Shown here in pieces: positions 53,140-64,000 of a DNA stretch of 64,000 nt. The stretch lies in NCBI GenBank assembly GCA_014281115.1, contig JACONQ010000004.1:1674001-1738000 (forward strand), read 5' to 3'. The position numbers and the translations under genes were made by a program. The notes below the pieces were generated by a model. The model made no database searches. It had not been told where the DNA came from and was given only the letters and a program-made list of their open reading frames with translations. How positions within the stretch are numbered: the first letter of the stretch is position 1; each line of letters starts with the position of its first letter. This DNA is from Laburnicola sp. R22_1. Its lineage: Eukaryota; Ascomycota; Dothideomycetes; Pleosporales; Didymosphaeriaceae.

Positions 53140-55445
53140 CTATCGAGTAACTTATGCACAGCAAAATTCGTCCAAGACTGCCTCAAGGCGGAGCGGCACG
53201 GCAAACCGCCAATAGTGATGAGTAAGAATTGCCGCAATCCAATGGCACCAAACATGGGCCATGTTTAGGCGCCGATGTCACACCTCCTCTCACCTTCTCG
53301 TCGATTCAGTGCTGGAGGTGACGAGATTTCCAATCGCTTTCACAAATCTGCATGATACAAGAAGGCTCCCACCCCAAATGTAATGCGCACAACGCACGCG
53401 TTGACAACTCCGTGTCTAAGTAGAAGCAAGTAAGCCGTACCCAAGCGGACGTCTTGCTGTGCCTCAATGATGGATCGACGATGGTGTAGGGTCGAAGCCC
53501 CTCATAGGCCATTGCAATTTCGGTGATATGTGTGAGCGCTATAATTTGCGTTTTCTGAGAAGACACTGTAAGAGTGGAAAACCGATTCTCAGAATGCGAG
53601 AATGAACAAGAATCCTTCGGCAATTCACTCTATTAGGCTAATGACCCGTACCGAGACTGTGCCGCTCGCTCGGAGCTGAGAAGAATCAAGGGGAGCATGG
53701 GTTCTTCCGAAGAGCGATCATGCCATTGTTACCACTGCATTGACTGTGTGATCAATGTATGCATGTGGGCGGTACGGTTGAGTACTTGACGATCGATTAC
53801 AACCTAACTCTGTATGGAGATGGACCCCTCTAGCGCCCCGATAGATTTGCTCCATCAACGACCCAAGGTGAGCGAGAGGCGGCAGTACTGAGTTGCAAGT
53901 ATGTCTGGGCTACGGTATCCAAGTCAACCCCAAGGCAAAGCCGTGGGTAGGCGACCCGCCAGGAGTATTGAGCAAGTGTTGCCGCAAATATACGTCAGCG
54001 AAACTTAGCCATAGTTTACTATCGACCTGATACCTAATTACATGCGGCACTCAATTGAGAAGAGCCGACAGTGTATGTCAAGGCTCGCAAGGGGAAGATA
54101 AATACATTACTGAGCGTCACGTTGCAATGAACGAACTGCAGGACGTCTATATTCACGCATTGTCTAGCTTTGCCAAACTCAAGCGAATATTGTGGAGCAA
54201 ACGATCAAGTCTGAGAACCCCGCATAGCGGCGCTGTCGGTAGCGGAGCAGCTCTGACTTTGGTGGAGCGCTCCTGAACACCGCCAATCGTCAAGACGAAT
54301 TTGGCGCGCCTTGCTGCCGCACTGGGCGCCTCTGTCTCTAAATGTGGATATGATTTGCACGGGGGACACGATATGAGCCAATCGTAGAAGTGGCCCACCC
54401 AAATGTGGAAGTGAGAGTTCAAAAATGGGAAACGAAAATGCAAAATCAACAACTATTTAGCCCATCTAGCGCTGCTCATTCGCCCCAGAAGTGAATCTCA
54501 ACACTCCGATATTCTTCTGTCTGACACCGGCATTGCATTCAGCTCCTGGTACTGTACGTAGCTTCTTGACCTTCTGTGCAAAGCAGCGGATGGTGTAGAT
54601 GTCGCAGCCTGGGACTTGCTTATTCTGTATTTGCTGAGGTCGGCATTAGACTTCAATAGCAACATGACGCGTCGGATGAGACTAAGTAGGTTTCAATCAA
54701 TCAATCAATCAGTCAAACAAAGGTTCGCCTGCGCCTTCTCCGGAAATGGTGATGTCCTGCTCCAACAAGACCTCAGGTCCACTCCCGTATGGGTTGAAAT
54801 TTCTGGCACATGATTACTAGCCTCTCCAGCGCTCCGATAGATTGCTCCATCGATGACTGAACGTATTCGTGGGGCGGCAGTACTCTGTTGCATCTCTGGG
54901 GCACGGTACGTGAATCACAGCATGAAACAGGGTCAGCCTTGAGGCGAGGCCGCGTGGAGGTGAGCCGCCAATAATGATGAGCAAGCGTTGCCGCAAATGA
55001 CTGTCATCGAACCTTGGCCCAAGTTAAGCGCCGACGTGATACCCAAACACTGGGTTGATTTGGAATACATGCAGCACTCAATTGAGAGCCAGCCTTGGAT
55101 GTCAAGTTTTTCAGGTGGAATATAATAATTTCAAAAAGTTGCGTTGCAATAAAAGAACAGGAGAACGCTTATATTCACGCATTTGGGTGGAAATATCGTG
55201 GAACAGACAACCAAGTCTTAGCATCCCAGACGGCGAGGATACTATTAGTTCCTCATTTAGAAATGCCAACCAGCACTGGCTTGGACAAAGTGCTTCTGAA
55301 ACCCGGCCAATCGTTGGGCCGAAGGTGGCGCCTTGCTGCAGCGCCTCTGATCCCAAGTGTGAATTTGATCTGCATCAGATACGAGATGATTCGCAGCTCC
55401 TACAGTAGTACAGTACGTAACTTCGTGACCTTCTGTCCCGAGCGG
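53140..55445. repeat. Degenerate segmental repeats, two or three copies
   Basis: A unit of roughly 550-600 bp occurs at about 53820-54370 and 54820-55400 in the same orientation, with a partial copy at about 53190-53290. Shared landmarks in order: cgatagattt(g)ctccat, ggcggcagtact, gccgcaaat, gcactcaattgaga, tatattcacgcatt, gcgccttgctgc. No open frame is conserved, so this may be a decayed repeated gene or repeat family. Confidence 0.6.
54697..54720. repeat. Short (TCAA)n microsatellite
   Basis: tcaatcaatcaatcaatcag, about five units. Confidence 0.6.
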
Positions 55446-55983
55446 CGCATCGTGGGGTTTACAGCTTTAGCAATTGCATAATCTATATGTAGAAACACGA
55501 ACCAGAAGAAAACGAAAACGGATCAGCAACGATCCAGGACGCGTTAGCTGAGACCGAGCAGCTTTCAAACAACCAATCAATCGTGACTTCAACTAGGGGT
55601 CCTAAAGAGACCCGGAAGAACCCATGCTAAATATAGTCTCATGACAATAGCAGGAAGCAGAGAGCAAGAGGCACAGCAAATAAAGCATAGCTAAACCGTA
55701 GCGTAAGGGCGCTTAATTCCCGGGCGCTAAAACCCGGGCGCTGATAGGACGGGTCTTTCTATTAATAGGGATCCTCGTTCTGAAAATTAATTTTTCAATT
55801 CCAAAATTCAAGACTCAGAAGTCGAAATCGTAAATTCTGTAACTGGACAAGGGGCTCCACAGCGAAGTATATAAACCCCGCCCTGCCCCTCCTCAGTTGT
55901 TCACTCCAATTTCCTCAATATGCTTCCAGCACTGTCTGCCACCTTGAGCACCTAGCCACTTACGTGGTTAACTCACGTGATGG

Positions 55984-56461
55984 CTACATGGGCGTGACAT
56001 GATGATTCCCATCATCAGTCTTCCTCAGAGCTTCACTGTACCCTTGCCGCCCACTCTGCAAGTCATGCCGGGAGACTCCTTCCACAAACATCATTGGTGG
56101 TGCCAACGGCCACTGAGTCATCTTAGGATGGCCTCTGACCGATAGCAGTGTTCCCTCCGGCGCAATGCCACGTAATGACTGCTGAGACAGTAATGCAAGT
56201 CCACATGCACGATGGAATTCCATGTTTCAGTATTCCGGGTGTTCGAGTGTAGAACACAAGATTGAAGCGCCTGATGTGCGGAATTTGTGCTTGCCGGCAC
56301 ATCTTATAGAGCATCTCAAAGGTTTGTTTCCATGTCCAATCCGTCTGTGGTGATGCCACTATGTCTAGTAGTCTTTGCAACGCCAGCCATACTATTAACA
56401 TCACTCTAGCGAGGGCGCCAAGCTCATCTTGGAAGGCCGATACTTTGTAGTAATATTTCAT
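55984..56461 (-). pseudogene. Possible decayed gene or two overlapping small ORFs
   Basis: Minus-strand frame from ATG 56461 reads MKYYYKVSAFQDELGALARV, DWTWKQTFEMLYKMCRQAQI, PHIRRFNLVFYTRTPGILK; near 56223 a second frame continues plausibly as MEFHRACGLALLSQQSLRGI, VRGHPKMTQWPLAPPMMFVE. One indel would join them. No family recognised; could be spurious. Confidence 0.3.
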
Positions 56462-56496
56462 GGCTAATGGGGTTGCTTATTTCCGCAAATAGTAAG

Positions 56497-56960
56497 TTAC
56501 GTCGCTAAGTTATTAGTTAGACATTGTTCGCTGGAGACAAGCTGCAGCATTAATTCGTGGCTCCGTAACCTTGGACAATGTTTGCATTTTAGTTCTGCAC
56601 ACAATACATCTCTGCTAGCATCTCTATTAAGCAGGCTGGATTTGCCAAAGAGCCGCCTTACGATCTTCCAAGAGGGGCGCCAAGTTGCTTTTGGAATGGC
56701 GACATCTGTGTCCATTTTTAGCCAAGGGCCCAAAAATGGCTCCAAACCGCGAACCTGCGTTGGCCCAATATACAACCAATTATTAACAGGTCCCCACAGG
56801 AATAGCTCGCGCCAGTCACGACGCCTGTCATTTGGAGGCCCTAATCTGGAACCCCAGTTAAGAGACTATAGACCGCTCTTAGTCATCGTGTATATCGTCT
56901 TCGGACCTTTATTGCTAAGCTTTAGTCAGGCGACGTCAGGTGGCTGCACACAGCATACCC
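56497..56960 (-). pseudogene. Decayed coding sequence of unknown family
   Basis: The minus strand reads LKLSNKGPKTIYTMTKSG, stop, SLNWGSRLGPPNDRRRDWRE, LFLWGPVNNWLYIGPTQVRG, LEPFLGPWLKMDTDVAIPKA, TWRPSWKIVRRLFGKSS, with in-frame TGA and TAG where CGA and CAG would fit. The stretch looks coding and may be continuous with 55984-56461. Product not identified. Confidence 0.35.
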
Positions 56961-57637
56961 TCTTAGTCTAAGTACGACGCGCCGCAAGTAAGTCAACAGA
57001 CATTAGCGATAAACTCAACTAACCGAAATTAAATCAAGTAAAATTACAGTAACGTTAAATAAATTCTAACACAAGACTAAGATCCACTTCCCACCATATC
57101 ATAATAGGCAGGAAACACGTCCCAACTTAATCTAACGAAAACAGGCTGACCTAGCTAGCAGTAAAAATCGGATTAATCTGATAAGCCGCAACAAGCGAAT
57201 AGCCTTTGATATCTTCAGTAGAGTTTTCAGGCGATAGGTCATTTTGCATACCTATTGTCCAGAAAGTCTTGATTAAGGACAAAGTAATAGTTTCGTTATC
57301 ATTGAAGAGATGTAGTATTAGTGCTTCCTCCGTCTTCAATTCTTCCCCAATAGCTTAACTCGCTTCGCTGCTTGCATATTGGCCGTGGAACGCTATACTC
57401 AGCGTCAAGGTCGAAATAGGTCAAAAGGATCACGCATGTCACATCCAGGTGGATGCTCTATCGAAATTCCTGTATTTAGTCTCCCATGCCTTCTGCCAAA
57501 GAATCGCAATGCCCGGGTCTCGGACGATCGCAAACAGGGATCACGTATACCAACATCGTTTCGTCAGGATCTCCAGGCTGTGTGCGCGTCTCCTCTACCA
57601 TTCTGCTATCTACCTCATCTTTTACTAGTAACTCTTG

Positions 57638-57895
57638 TCAGTTGGTAGACGCTTCATAAGGCAGTAGATAGGCTTCTGTATCAGATTTAGGAAAACATTC
57701 TACCGCCTCTTGTTCTGCGGCCTCAGCAGAGAGATGCAACAAAATCACAGCGGCTGAAAGACCCTCATCGCCGGCATTGTCTATGCCTAGGATGTTGCTG
57801 TTGTCAGTCTCACTTGATGAGGATGCCTCATTATCGCTGTGCGAATAGGGCGTGTGCACTTCAGCCCCACGCTTCTTCATGGGTTGCTTAGGCAT
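57638..57895 (-). CDS. Small acidic hypothetical protein, 85 aa
   Basis: ATG at 57895: MPKQPMKKRGAEVHTPYSHS, then a Ser/Asp/Glu-rich part (DNEASSSSETDNSNILGIDN) and LLHLSAEAAEQEAVECFPKS. No signal peptide or domain. The TGA stop is at 57638-57640. Composition is plausible for a gene but there is no independent support; it may be one exon. Confidence 0.35.
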   Translation of the reverse strand: MPKQPMKKRGAEVHTPYSHSDNEASSSSETDNSNILGIDNAGDEGLSAAVILLHLSAEAAEQEAVECFPKSDTEAYLLPYEASTN

Positions 57896-58129
57896 GGTCT
57901 GCAATTGTAGCTGTCTCGTAAGCACTGATAAACGAAAAGGTCAGAACAGACGGACCGATGCTATACGTACACGAGTATACAACCACCAGGTAAGACGGGT
58001 TCTATAGATACGAAGAGCAAGGTAGGAAAATGGGTGATCTTGATCGTGCAAGAGCGTCTGGATGCGAATCAGTGAAAGTGAAGCTTCGAACTGATAGATG
58101 GCTAACATCTCGGCAGACACTTGCGGTCT

Positions 58130-58910
58130 TATATACCTTCCCTCCCACCACCTCCCACAGCACTGCCATCGACGAGTGTTTCCTCGCCATGCTCTGTTAA
58201 GCGAGCTAGTAATCCCTCAAGCTACCGGACACTCCGCATGATGATCGAGTCTGCAAAAGGGGTGCTGACCCGTCAATACTGCCTTGCCATCGTCTGCTAT
58301 GTGGCAGAAGCGCCTCACCCTGGAACAGACTTCGCTAAGAGAGCCAGGGAGACCGATCATCTGTACGTACCAATCATCGCCACCCTACCTTTCATGCCAT
58401 ACCCCGGCCAACAGAAGCAGGGCGAGTGAAGCCTCTCGCCGAGCCATGTCCTGCACGATGAGCCTTTGCAGCAGGCATCTTTCAATTCCTCCTCTAACAG
58501 ACTTCTGCCGAGAGCGTTGCGTAGCAAATTAGTCGCTTTCCCAGCCATCGCCCCTCTGTATTTCTCTCCCATTCGCCCAGTATCTCAGCCTAGGGGTGGA
58601 GCTTAGCAACCATTCCCAACGCATGAGCTACCTTAAACCCACAGTTCACTTGTTCGGCTCGCACCTTGCTCGTATACCATCGGCTCGACTGGTTAGGCGT
58701 TGTCCTTAACGATGCCCTTTGAATTCTTCCTCCCTTCACCTCACCCACAGCACTGCCATCGACCTGTGTTTCAATAACGTTCACTCCTGAACGAGCCAAG
58801 GAGCTCCCATCGTATTAGGCAGCTCGCATAATGACCGCGTGCCCAGAAAGGGTTGCCGATTTCTCAAGAATGCCTTACCGGCGTCTCCTATAACACAGTG
58901 CCGCCGCATT
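58130..58910. repeat. Degenerate duplicated segment (~200 bp x 2)
   Basis: About 58130-58330 and 58735-58910 share landmarks in order: ccacagcactgccatcgac, gtgtttc, gagc(t/c)a, gcat(g)atgaccg-like, and tgccttgcc/tgccttacc. No conserved reading frame. Confidence 0.45.
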
Positions 58911-59597
58911 CGGGGATAGAACCCAGCTGAAAGTGTCAGCGTGACGATGTGGGCAGGATTCCCACACTTTAACACCTTGACTTCTATGCCGTCTCCCGAT
59001 GAGCGAGAGCAGGTATACGAAGCCTTTCAACAAGCCATGCCCAAGACGTCGATTCTTAGGGCTGAGCAAGCCGGTGCACATTATCAGAGAGTTGTTGCTT
59101 CCTGTCTAATGCGGCACCTGTGTTCATCGGGTGGTAAATTCTGTCTTCCCTCTACGGCTTCTGTCTCCAACTCACGAAGTCTCAAGACACCCCGAGTCGA
59201 GTGCGGGAGCACTTCTAACGGTGCTTCCGTCGCCGTCCAAGTAGCCCTTCGCACCGCTAATGAATTGATGCATATCCATCTGCATCTATAAGGTCATGCC
59301 GACTATTCGCACCACGGTGCTTCGGTGGAATTGTTGCATAGACCCTCCGTAGCAGCTAGCGAGCGGCATGACGACGTCGTCGGCTGTACGACGCGCATCT
59401 TCTCATTAGTCAAAGCCTCATCACGCAAGGTGAGCCGAAACGGCGATACCATCATTTCCCCCGCCAAGGCAGTGCCCTCCATAGCCCTGCACACAATTAG
59501 CAGCCAATCCAGAGCGGATGGAACCGCCGACGGGCATAGATGAACTCATATATAGCCTTCATCGCCACTGAGAGGCGGAATATCACTCATTTCCATC

Positions 59598-60491
59598 ATG
59601 GCCGACAGCCTCCTTATTGCTACCCTCGTCCTCTTCATTGTTGGGTCATCGCTCAGCACTGCAGTCACGTACCGCGACTATATAGCTATTAAAAGAGTCG
59701 AGGGCGCCATGAAATGGCGGCAATGGATTCTCGTTTGTTCGGATGTCGTCCAAGTTGGTTTCTTCATGTTCGGGATCGCATCCATCATCCAACACCGCCC
59801 TGACCTGGTAGAGCCAGGCATCACCTGGACTCTACAGTGTATGGCATGCACCAATGTAAGATCCTAAGAAGTCCCTTTTAGCAGCTCTGACCATCCAGTC
59901 GACGCGGCTTCTCCAAGCTATCTTCTCAGATACTTGGTGGCCGCTTGTAGTGTACGCAGCGCTGGTGCCATCCGTTGTGCTCACCGGCATAATATGTCTT
60001 AATATGTAAGCCTACCTTTAACCTTGGCTACTATGATTAACAATTGCAGACGTGGGAATGCACCAGCCATATACGAATTAGTGCTTCTTGTCTTTATATA
60101 TGCTGGATCAGCTCTAATGGCTAGGTTTGGGTCTTCTAGGCTTCGTGAACATGAAATCTCCGGAGGTAGAAACCGAAGCATGAGATATCTGTTTTGGGCA
60201 GTCATTGTCACGAACGAAATTGCCATTCCGACTGCATGCATTAGCATCGGAGCCTTGATTGCTCTTCTTGCACGCCACGAAGCGAAGCTTCGCATTCGTA
60301 CGATGATTATGTTGGTAAGCGAGTCACTCTATCTAGATTCGATCTGCTAATCTACACAGCCATGTCACTCAACCCAAATTCTCTACACGTGTTGCTTCGT
60401 CCTTTCTTGCCCTGAGCGCTGGATCAACCGACTCGCTCTGAGGAGTGATACATCATTGGAACTACACAGGAGGCCGCCGACCGCACGATGA
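59598..60491 (+). CDS. Multi-spanning membrane protein of unknown family, 253 aa
   Basis: Four exons: 59598-59855, 59899-60005, 60050-60314, 60360-60491; introns 43-45 bp with gtaag donors, phases consistent. Hydrophobic segments include LLIATLVLFIVGSSLSTAV, WILVCSDVVQVGFFMFGIAS, WWPLVVYAALVPSVVLTGII, YELVLLVFIYAGSALMARFG, YLFWAVIVTNEIAIPTACIS and IGALIALLA. Soluble loops are short and basic, and the C-terminus (INRLALRSDTSLELHRRPPT) is hydrophilic. It looks intact. Fungal lineage-specific membrane proteins of this size are common; no function can be assigned. Confidence 0.68.
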
Positions 60492-61757
60492 AAGGCTGCA
60501 TCTGTCTTATCCGCGTTGAACGAGGGTCCCCCGTCATTTTGATCTTTCCACGATTGTCACCTTTTGGCCTCGCATATGGGCACACCGGCCGGAGGTGTTA
60601 CGTAACTATTCAGGGATCAGTTATGTGATACCCTGCTCAAAAGCCCCGTAGGGCTGAAGACTGGATGGTGAATATATTCTGCACGTATCGTCAATCCTGT
60701 TTTCTATTGTATATAACCTCAAATATGTAGAGTAGATGAACCTTGCAGTAATAGCTACTCCGTGCTCCTTCCCTCCATACTCAGTCACTTGGCCCGTCTC
60801 ACTGCAGCAGCTAGATGCTTGCTCCTCGTGAAATATCCTTGCTTTGTCCACTGTTTCCAAGAGACGCCTCCGTGGCCTTGCTATTGTGCAGCTGCTGCGC
60901 CTTGCCCCCTGGCGGTATCGGACACGCCGCTGAAGTGAGCGTCTCGTGCACCTGATTTTGCCGGAGTAGGTGAGATAAGGCATGACTGCAGCACTAGAAT
61001 TGGATGAAAGAGGTATCGCTGGCATTACTCTGACCTATAGATGGCTACACATACCTCCAGCATAACTTCAGGAGGTGGCTTGAGTTCCACTGCCGCCGAA
61101 GCTACTGCTTAGCCGTCAGGGCTCACAGGCTCATGACTCGTGCACTCTGTTCTGAGGCGGGCTCGACGTACCTCGCCACTTCCCCTTGAATGCCTAACCT
61201 GGTCAGAAAGGTATGGAAGCGGCTGGCGCTCATAATTCAACCATTCACGAAGTCGTACAGGTGGATCAACAATGTGACAGCTTAAACACAGCTCTCTAGT
61301 CGCCCTGCTCTTCTACTCCCGATGACATACGCCTCAATCCAAGCGCCGTAACGTTTCAGGCGCATGAAAAAATGACGAAGCTCGTCGGCGTTCTACACCG
61401 TTAGTGGAAGGACGTGGTTGACCATTCTGCAGCTAAGAGTCATCAGCCATCTTTGCAACACCACGCACAGGGGTCCTGGCTGGATCACCTTGCGGCTGGA
61501 GCTTCTACCCTCCCAGGGTGAAGCCCGTGATATTCATGAGCTCATTACCCACAGTACAGGGTTCTTCTCGAAACCTCTTTCACCAAGGCGCAGTAACAAG
61601 CGACGAAGCAGTTACCTGCGCAAGCAGGCTGTGCATCCAATCAGTAGCTCGACGAAGTACTTATATTCGCCTCATAACCCATACCAAGATCATTCTTCAT
61701 CAATCCTGTTCCCTCCGAGAAGCACACAATCACCTAGTCCAGTCATCACTTTACACC
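60492..61757. other. Intergenic, 1.27 kb
   Basis: No supported gene. Confidence 0.4.
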
Positions 61758-62318
61758 ATGAAGTTCCCTGAAACTAGCCAAGGGGAGACTCTATCTGCAT
61801 ACATAGCAGCTAAACCGGAACGAAACCCAGCCTTTGTACACTGTGGCCCGCTTGACCAGGTGGATATTGGCGACCGTATACGACTATTCCTTAGAGGAAG
61901 CATCGAGATGGGCAAAGCCCCCAACTAGCAAGCCGCTTTTGCAGACAAGGTCGCCTGTCTCCCCATCACTACGTTCAACCCTCGCCGTATCCATTAGGAC
62001 CCCAACTAGAAGCAAGATATCAAAGATCAGAACCTTCATCATCAAATGGATTGGGAAATGACGAACCTTAACAAAGTAGATCTCATCATCCTTTACCTTC
62101 ATCCTGGTACCATAAGCCCCGTCTCACTGCTTGAACTAGGCCGGTACTCTTAATCCGGAAGGCTCATTGTCTACTACCCTCCAGGATACCACCGACGTGG
62201 AAATGTCCAGTACATATGCCGGAAAGACAACGTTCCTTTATTTGACGATTTCGACGAGCTTGTTAAAGCGGCGATTGCAAGGCTTGAGGATATCATGGGA
62301 AAGAATTTGTTGGTGTGA
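61758..62318 (+). pseudogene. Nucleoside 2-deoxyribosyltransferase-like gene with four in-frame stops
   Basis: One frame of 187 codons from ATG 61758 (MKFPETSQGETLSAYIAAKP) to TGA 62316-62318. It keeps the family's landmarks: IRLFLRGSIEMGKAPN, then LPITTFNPRR, KQDIKDQNLHHQMDWEMTNL, VDLIILYLHPGTISPVSLLE, LIVYYPPGYHRRGNVQYICR and FDDFDELVKAAIARLE. Four stops interrupt it: TAG at 61926-61928, 61995-61997 and 62007-62009 (where Trp would stand), and TAA at about 62151-62153. TGG to TAG is G-to-A in TpG context, the RIP signature. The intact family (Nuc_deoxyri_tr2) cleaves or transfers nucleoside or nucleotide bases; in fungi and bacteria it also occurs in defence-type proteins. Confidence 0.85.
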
Positions 62319-64000
62319 GGGCACGCACGGTCTCTCCTGAACGATTTGGGCGATAGGTTATAGAGATATGGTTAAGGTAGCCAGCAGAAATTGATCTATA
62401 TTCTTTTCCTTGATATGATTACTCGCCAGTAAACATACATGACAGGGCCATACCTCGCCTTCTTTTGTGACTAGAAGATGGGAAGCTTATCAATTCCAGG
62501 ATATAATCAAGCTAAATCTACGCAAGCATGTATCCAAAAAATAGCAGTAAGGCGCTTGTTCCACAGTTTCCATCAATAAGGCTGTGATTAAAACAGGGAC
62601 CTTAATTTAGGCTCTTTTTAATCTAAGGTCCGTCCATTTTTTGGTTCCTTCCCAACGTTCGTTACGTAGTCTCGTTCAGATTGGCTTTGTATGGCTTTAT
62701 CCAGAACTATCAACATAGTCATAGCGTGAGCTTTTAATGGAAAGGACTGGTATCAACTGTCGATTCTGATTTTGCCTACGTCTCGTCCAACTTCCCCACC
62801 ACTATCTCCTGGAAGCTAGAGGTAGTCTCGCATTTCGAAAGACTAGCCCAGTCGTCGATTGTGCGGTGAGACTTGCCACTATTTTAGCTTAAACACTAAC
62901 CAGTTGTCCGAGCCGCCGCCGCGAACTCCCGTGCGGGCACAGGCCTCACACTACGCGGAGATGCCCCTTTTGTGCCGGGTCATGCGGACGGTTGGGAGAT
63001 ATGCTCAGCCCCTAGGATGGCTTCAGCGGTTGCCCTCCTTTGGCGATGGCGTCTCCCCCTTCAAGTGGAAGGATGGGTCCGAGGCATCGAGCTTGCAGGG
63101 GACCGCGTCTCCCCATCTCGTAGGAATCTGATCAGCTCACCAGTGTTTTAATCTTTGCCTATCTGAGTATGCGTCCTACCTCTAGCTCTGGTAGCAACGG
63201 ATTCGCTTATAGGCTGCAACACACCCTTTACCTTGTGTTCTGGCTGTGTCTGCCTCGCATCAATGGCGCCTCAATGATCAGAAACACAACCCCTGGCTTG
63301 ACCTCGTGTGAAAGTTGCCGCTGCAGCATGCACACCGCCACCTACGCAGGGAGCGGTTGGTATCTGGGCAACACGCCGCCTACGGTTGCTCGTGTCGAAG
63401 CCTTCATGCGAGACAGACTCTCACTCTTAGCAGAGACAGGATGCGGAATCTAGGTCCTGGAGCTCTTTCTATAGTGCCTTGACACTCACTATTAATCGCC
63501 ATAAATAGCTAAGTTCAAGCGCGAAGTAGAGGAGCACTTGCTAGAGGCTAGCTTTATATACACATATAACTCTAATCTAAATATCATGAAAATCATGAGA
63601 CGGTTCTATTATCCCTCTAGTAACTATGACTTTTTTTGCCTAAATTTATATTCAAACCCGCGCTGGGATTTTTCTACCCGTAAAAACGTCCCAGTTAGAT
63701 TTCTCTTCCTGGAGAGGCGTCCCAGTCAGATTCGTCTCCCCAAAAACTTCCCCCAGGTTCCTTATTTCGACCCCTGCGATGTGCCTAGAATAGAGGGGGA
63801 CCCCGTAAGGTACGAGAAAGGATACATGCACCAGAGAACAGGGCAGGCTTGAAACGTTTGGGTGGCCCAGATCAACCGCCAAGCTCGTGTAGCGTCCGCA
63901 GGAGTTCGAAAACTTTATCCTTACGTTACATGCCACCACAGCTCACTTACTTCGCCTGCCTATAAGACGCCTTAAGCTACTCCAGACGCGTCCCCTTCTT
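62319..64000. other. Right end of window without a supported gene, 1.7 kb
   Basis: ORFs at 63169-63453 and 63538-63852 have ATG or near-cognate starts but no recognisable motif; the latter's end (YFDPCDVPRIEGDPVRYEKG) may be a coding scrap. Confidence 0.35.

Noticed and set aside
60621..61025. Minus-strand 134-codon ORF
   Set aside because: Arg/Ser-rich random composition with no motif.

Overview
The window looks like nuclear DNA of a filamentous ascomycete, probably a Dothideomycete. That placement is inferred from gene families and from short spliceosomal introns (about 45-85 bp, GTRNGT donors, CTAAC-like branch points); no marker gene fixes the species. Gene models below were spliced by eye.

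Left part (1-23.8 kb): an ordinary gene-rich region enriched in secreted and plant-polymer functions. In order it holds a conserved cytosolic protein, a secreted ricin-B-type lectin, an HSL-type alpha/beta hydrolase, a small conserved protein, a PRXL2-like thioredoxin-fold protein, a secreted DUF1996 protein, a GH7 cellobiohydrolase (minus strand), a damaged membrane-protein gene, an MFS sugar porter, two divergent tiny cysteine-rich zinc-binding-like proteins, an ankyrin/F-box-like protein, a small acidic protein, a secreted BNR_4 beta-propeller protein and a secreted M28 aminopeptidase. The GH7 enzyme, BNR_4 protein, lectin, peptidase and sugar porter together suit saprotrophic or plant-associated nutrition.

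Middle (24.2-46.1 kb): a transposon compartment. It opens with a 3.1-kb AT-rich island carrying four copies of a ~110-bp repeat. A DUF3435 tyrosine-recombinase pseudogene follows (the Pfam family of Starship captains), then a coiled-coil host gene. Next comes a nested structure: a pogo/Fot1 DNA transposon inserted in a host gene, an LTR inserted in the pogo transposase, a complete Ty1/copia element, and an inversion between LTRs that swapped the target-site duplications. A BTB gene and a decayed Tc1/mariner element follow. Broken frames here and elsewhere nearly all carry C-to-T or G-to-A changes in CpA/TpG context, the signature of repeat-induced point mutation (RIP).

Right part (47-64 kb): a HET-NACHT-ankyrin NLR-like allorecognition gene with ten near-identical 99-bp ankyrin repeats and a premature TAG inside the array, degenerate segmental repeats, a four-exon membrane protein, small ORFs of unknown status and a nucleoside 2-deoxyribosyltransferase-like pseudogene. 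A DUF3435 gene, an NLR and gene relics together are reminiscent of a decayed Starship, but no element borders are visible.
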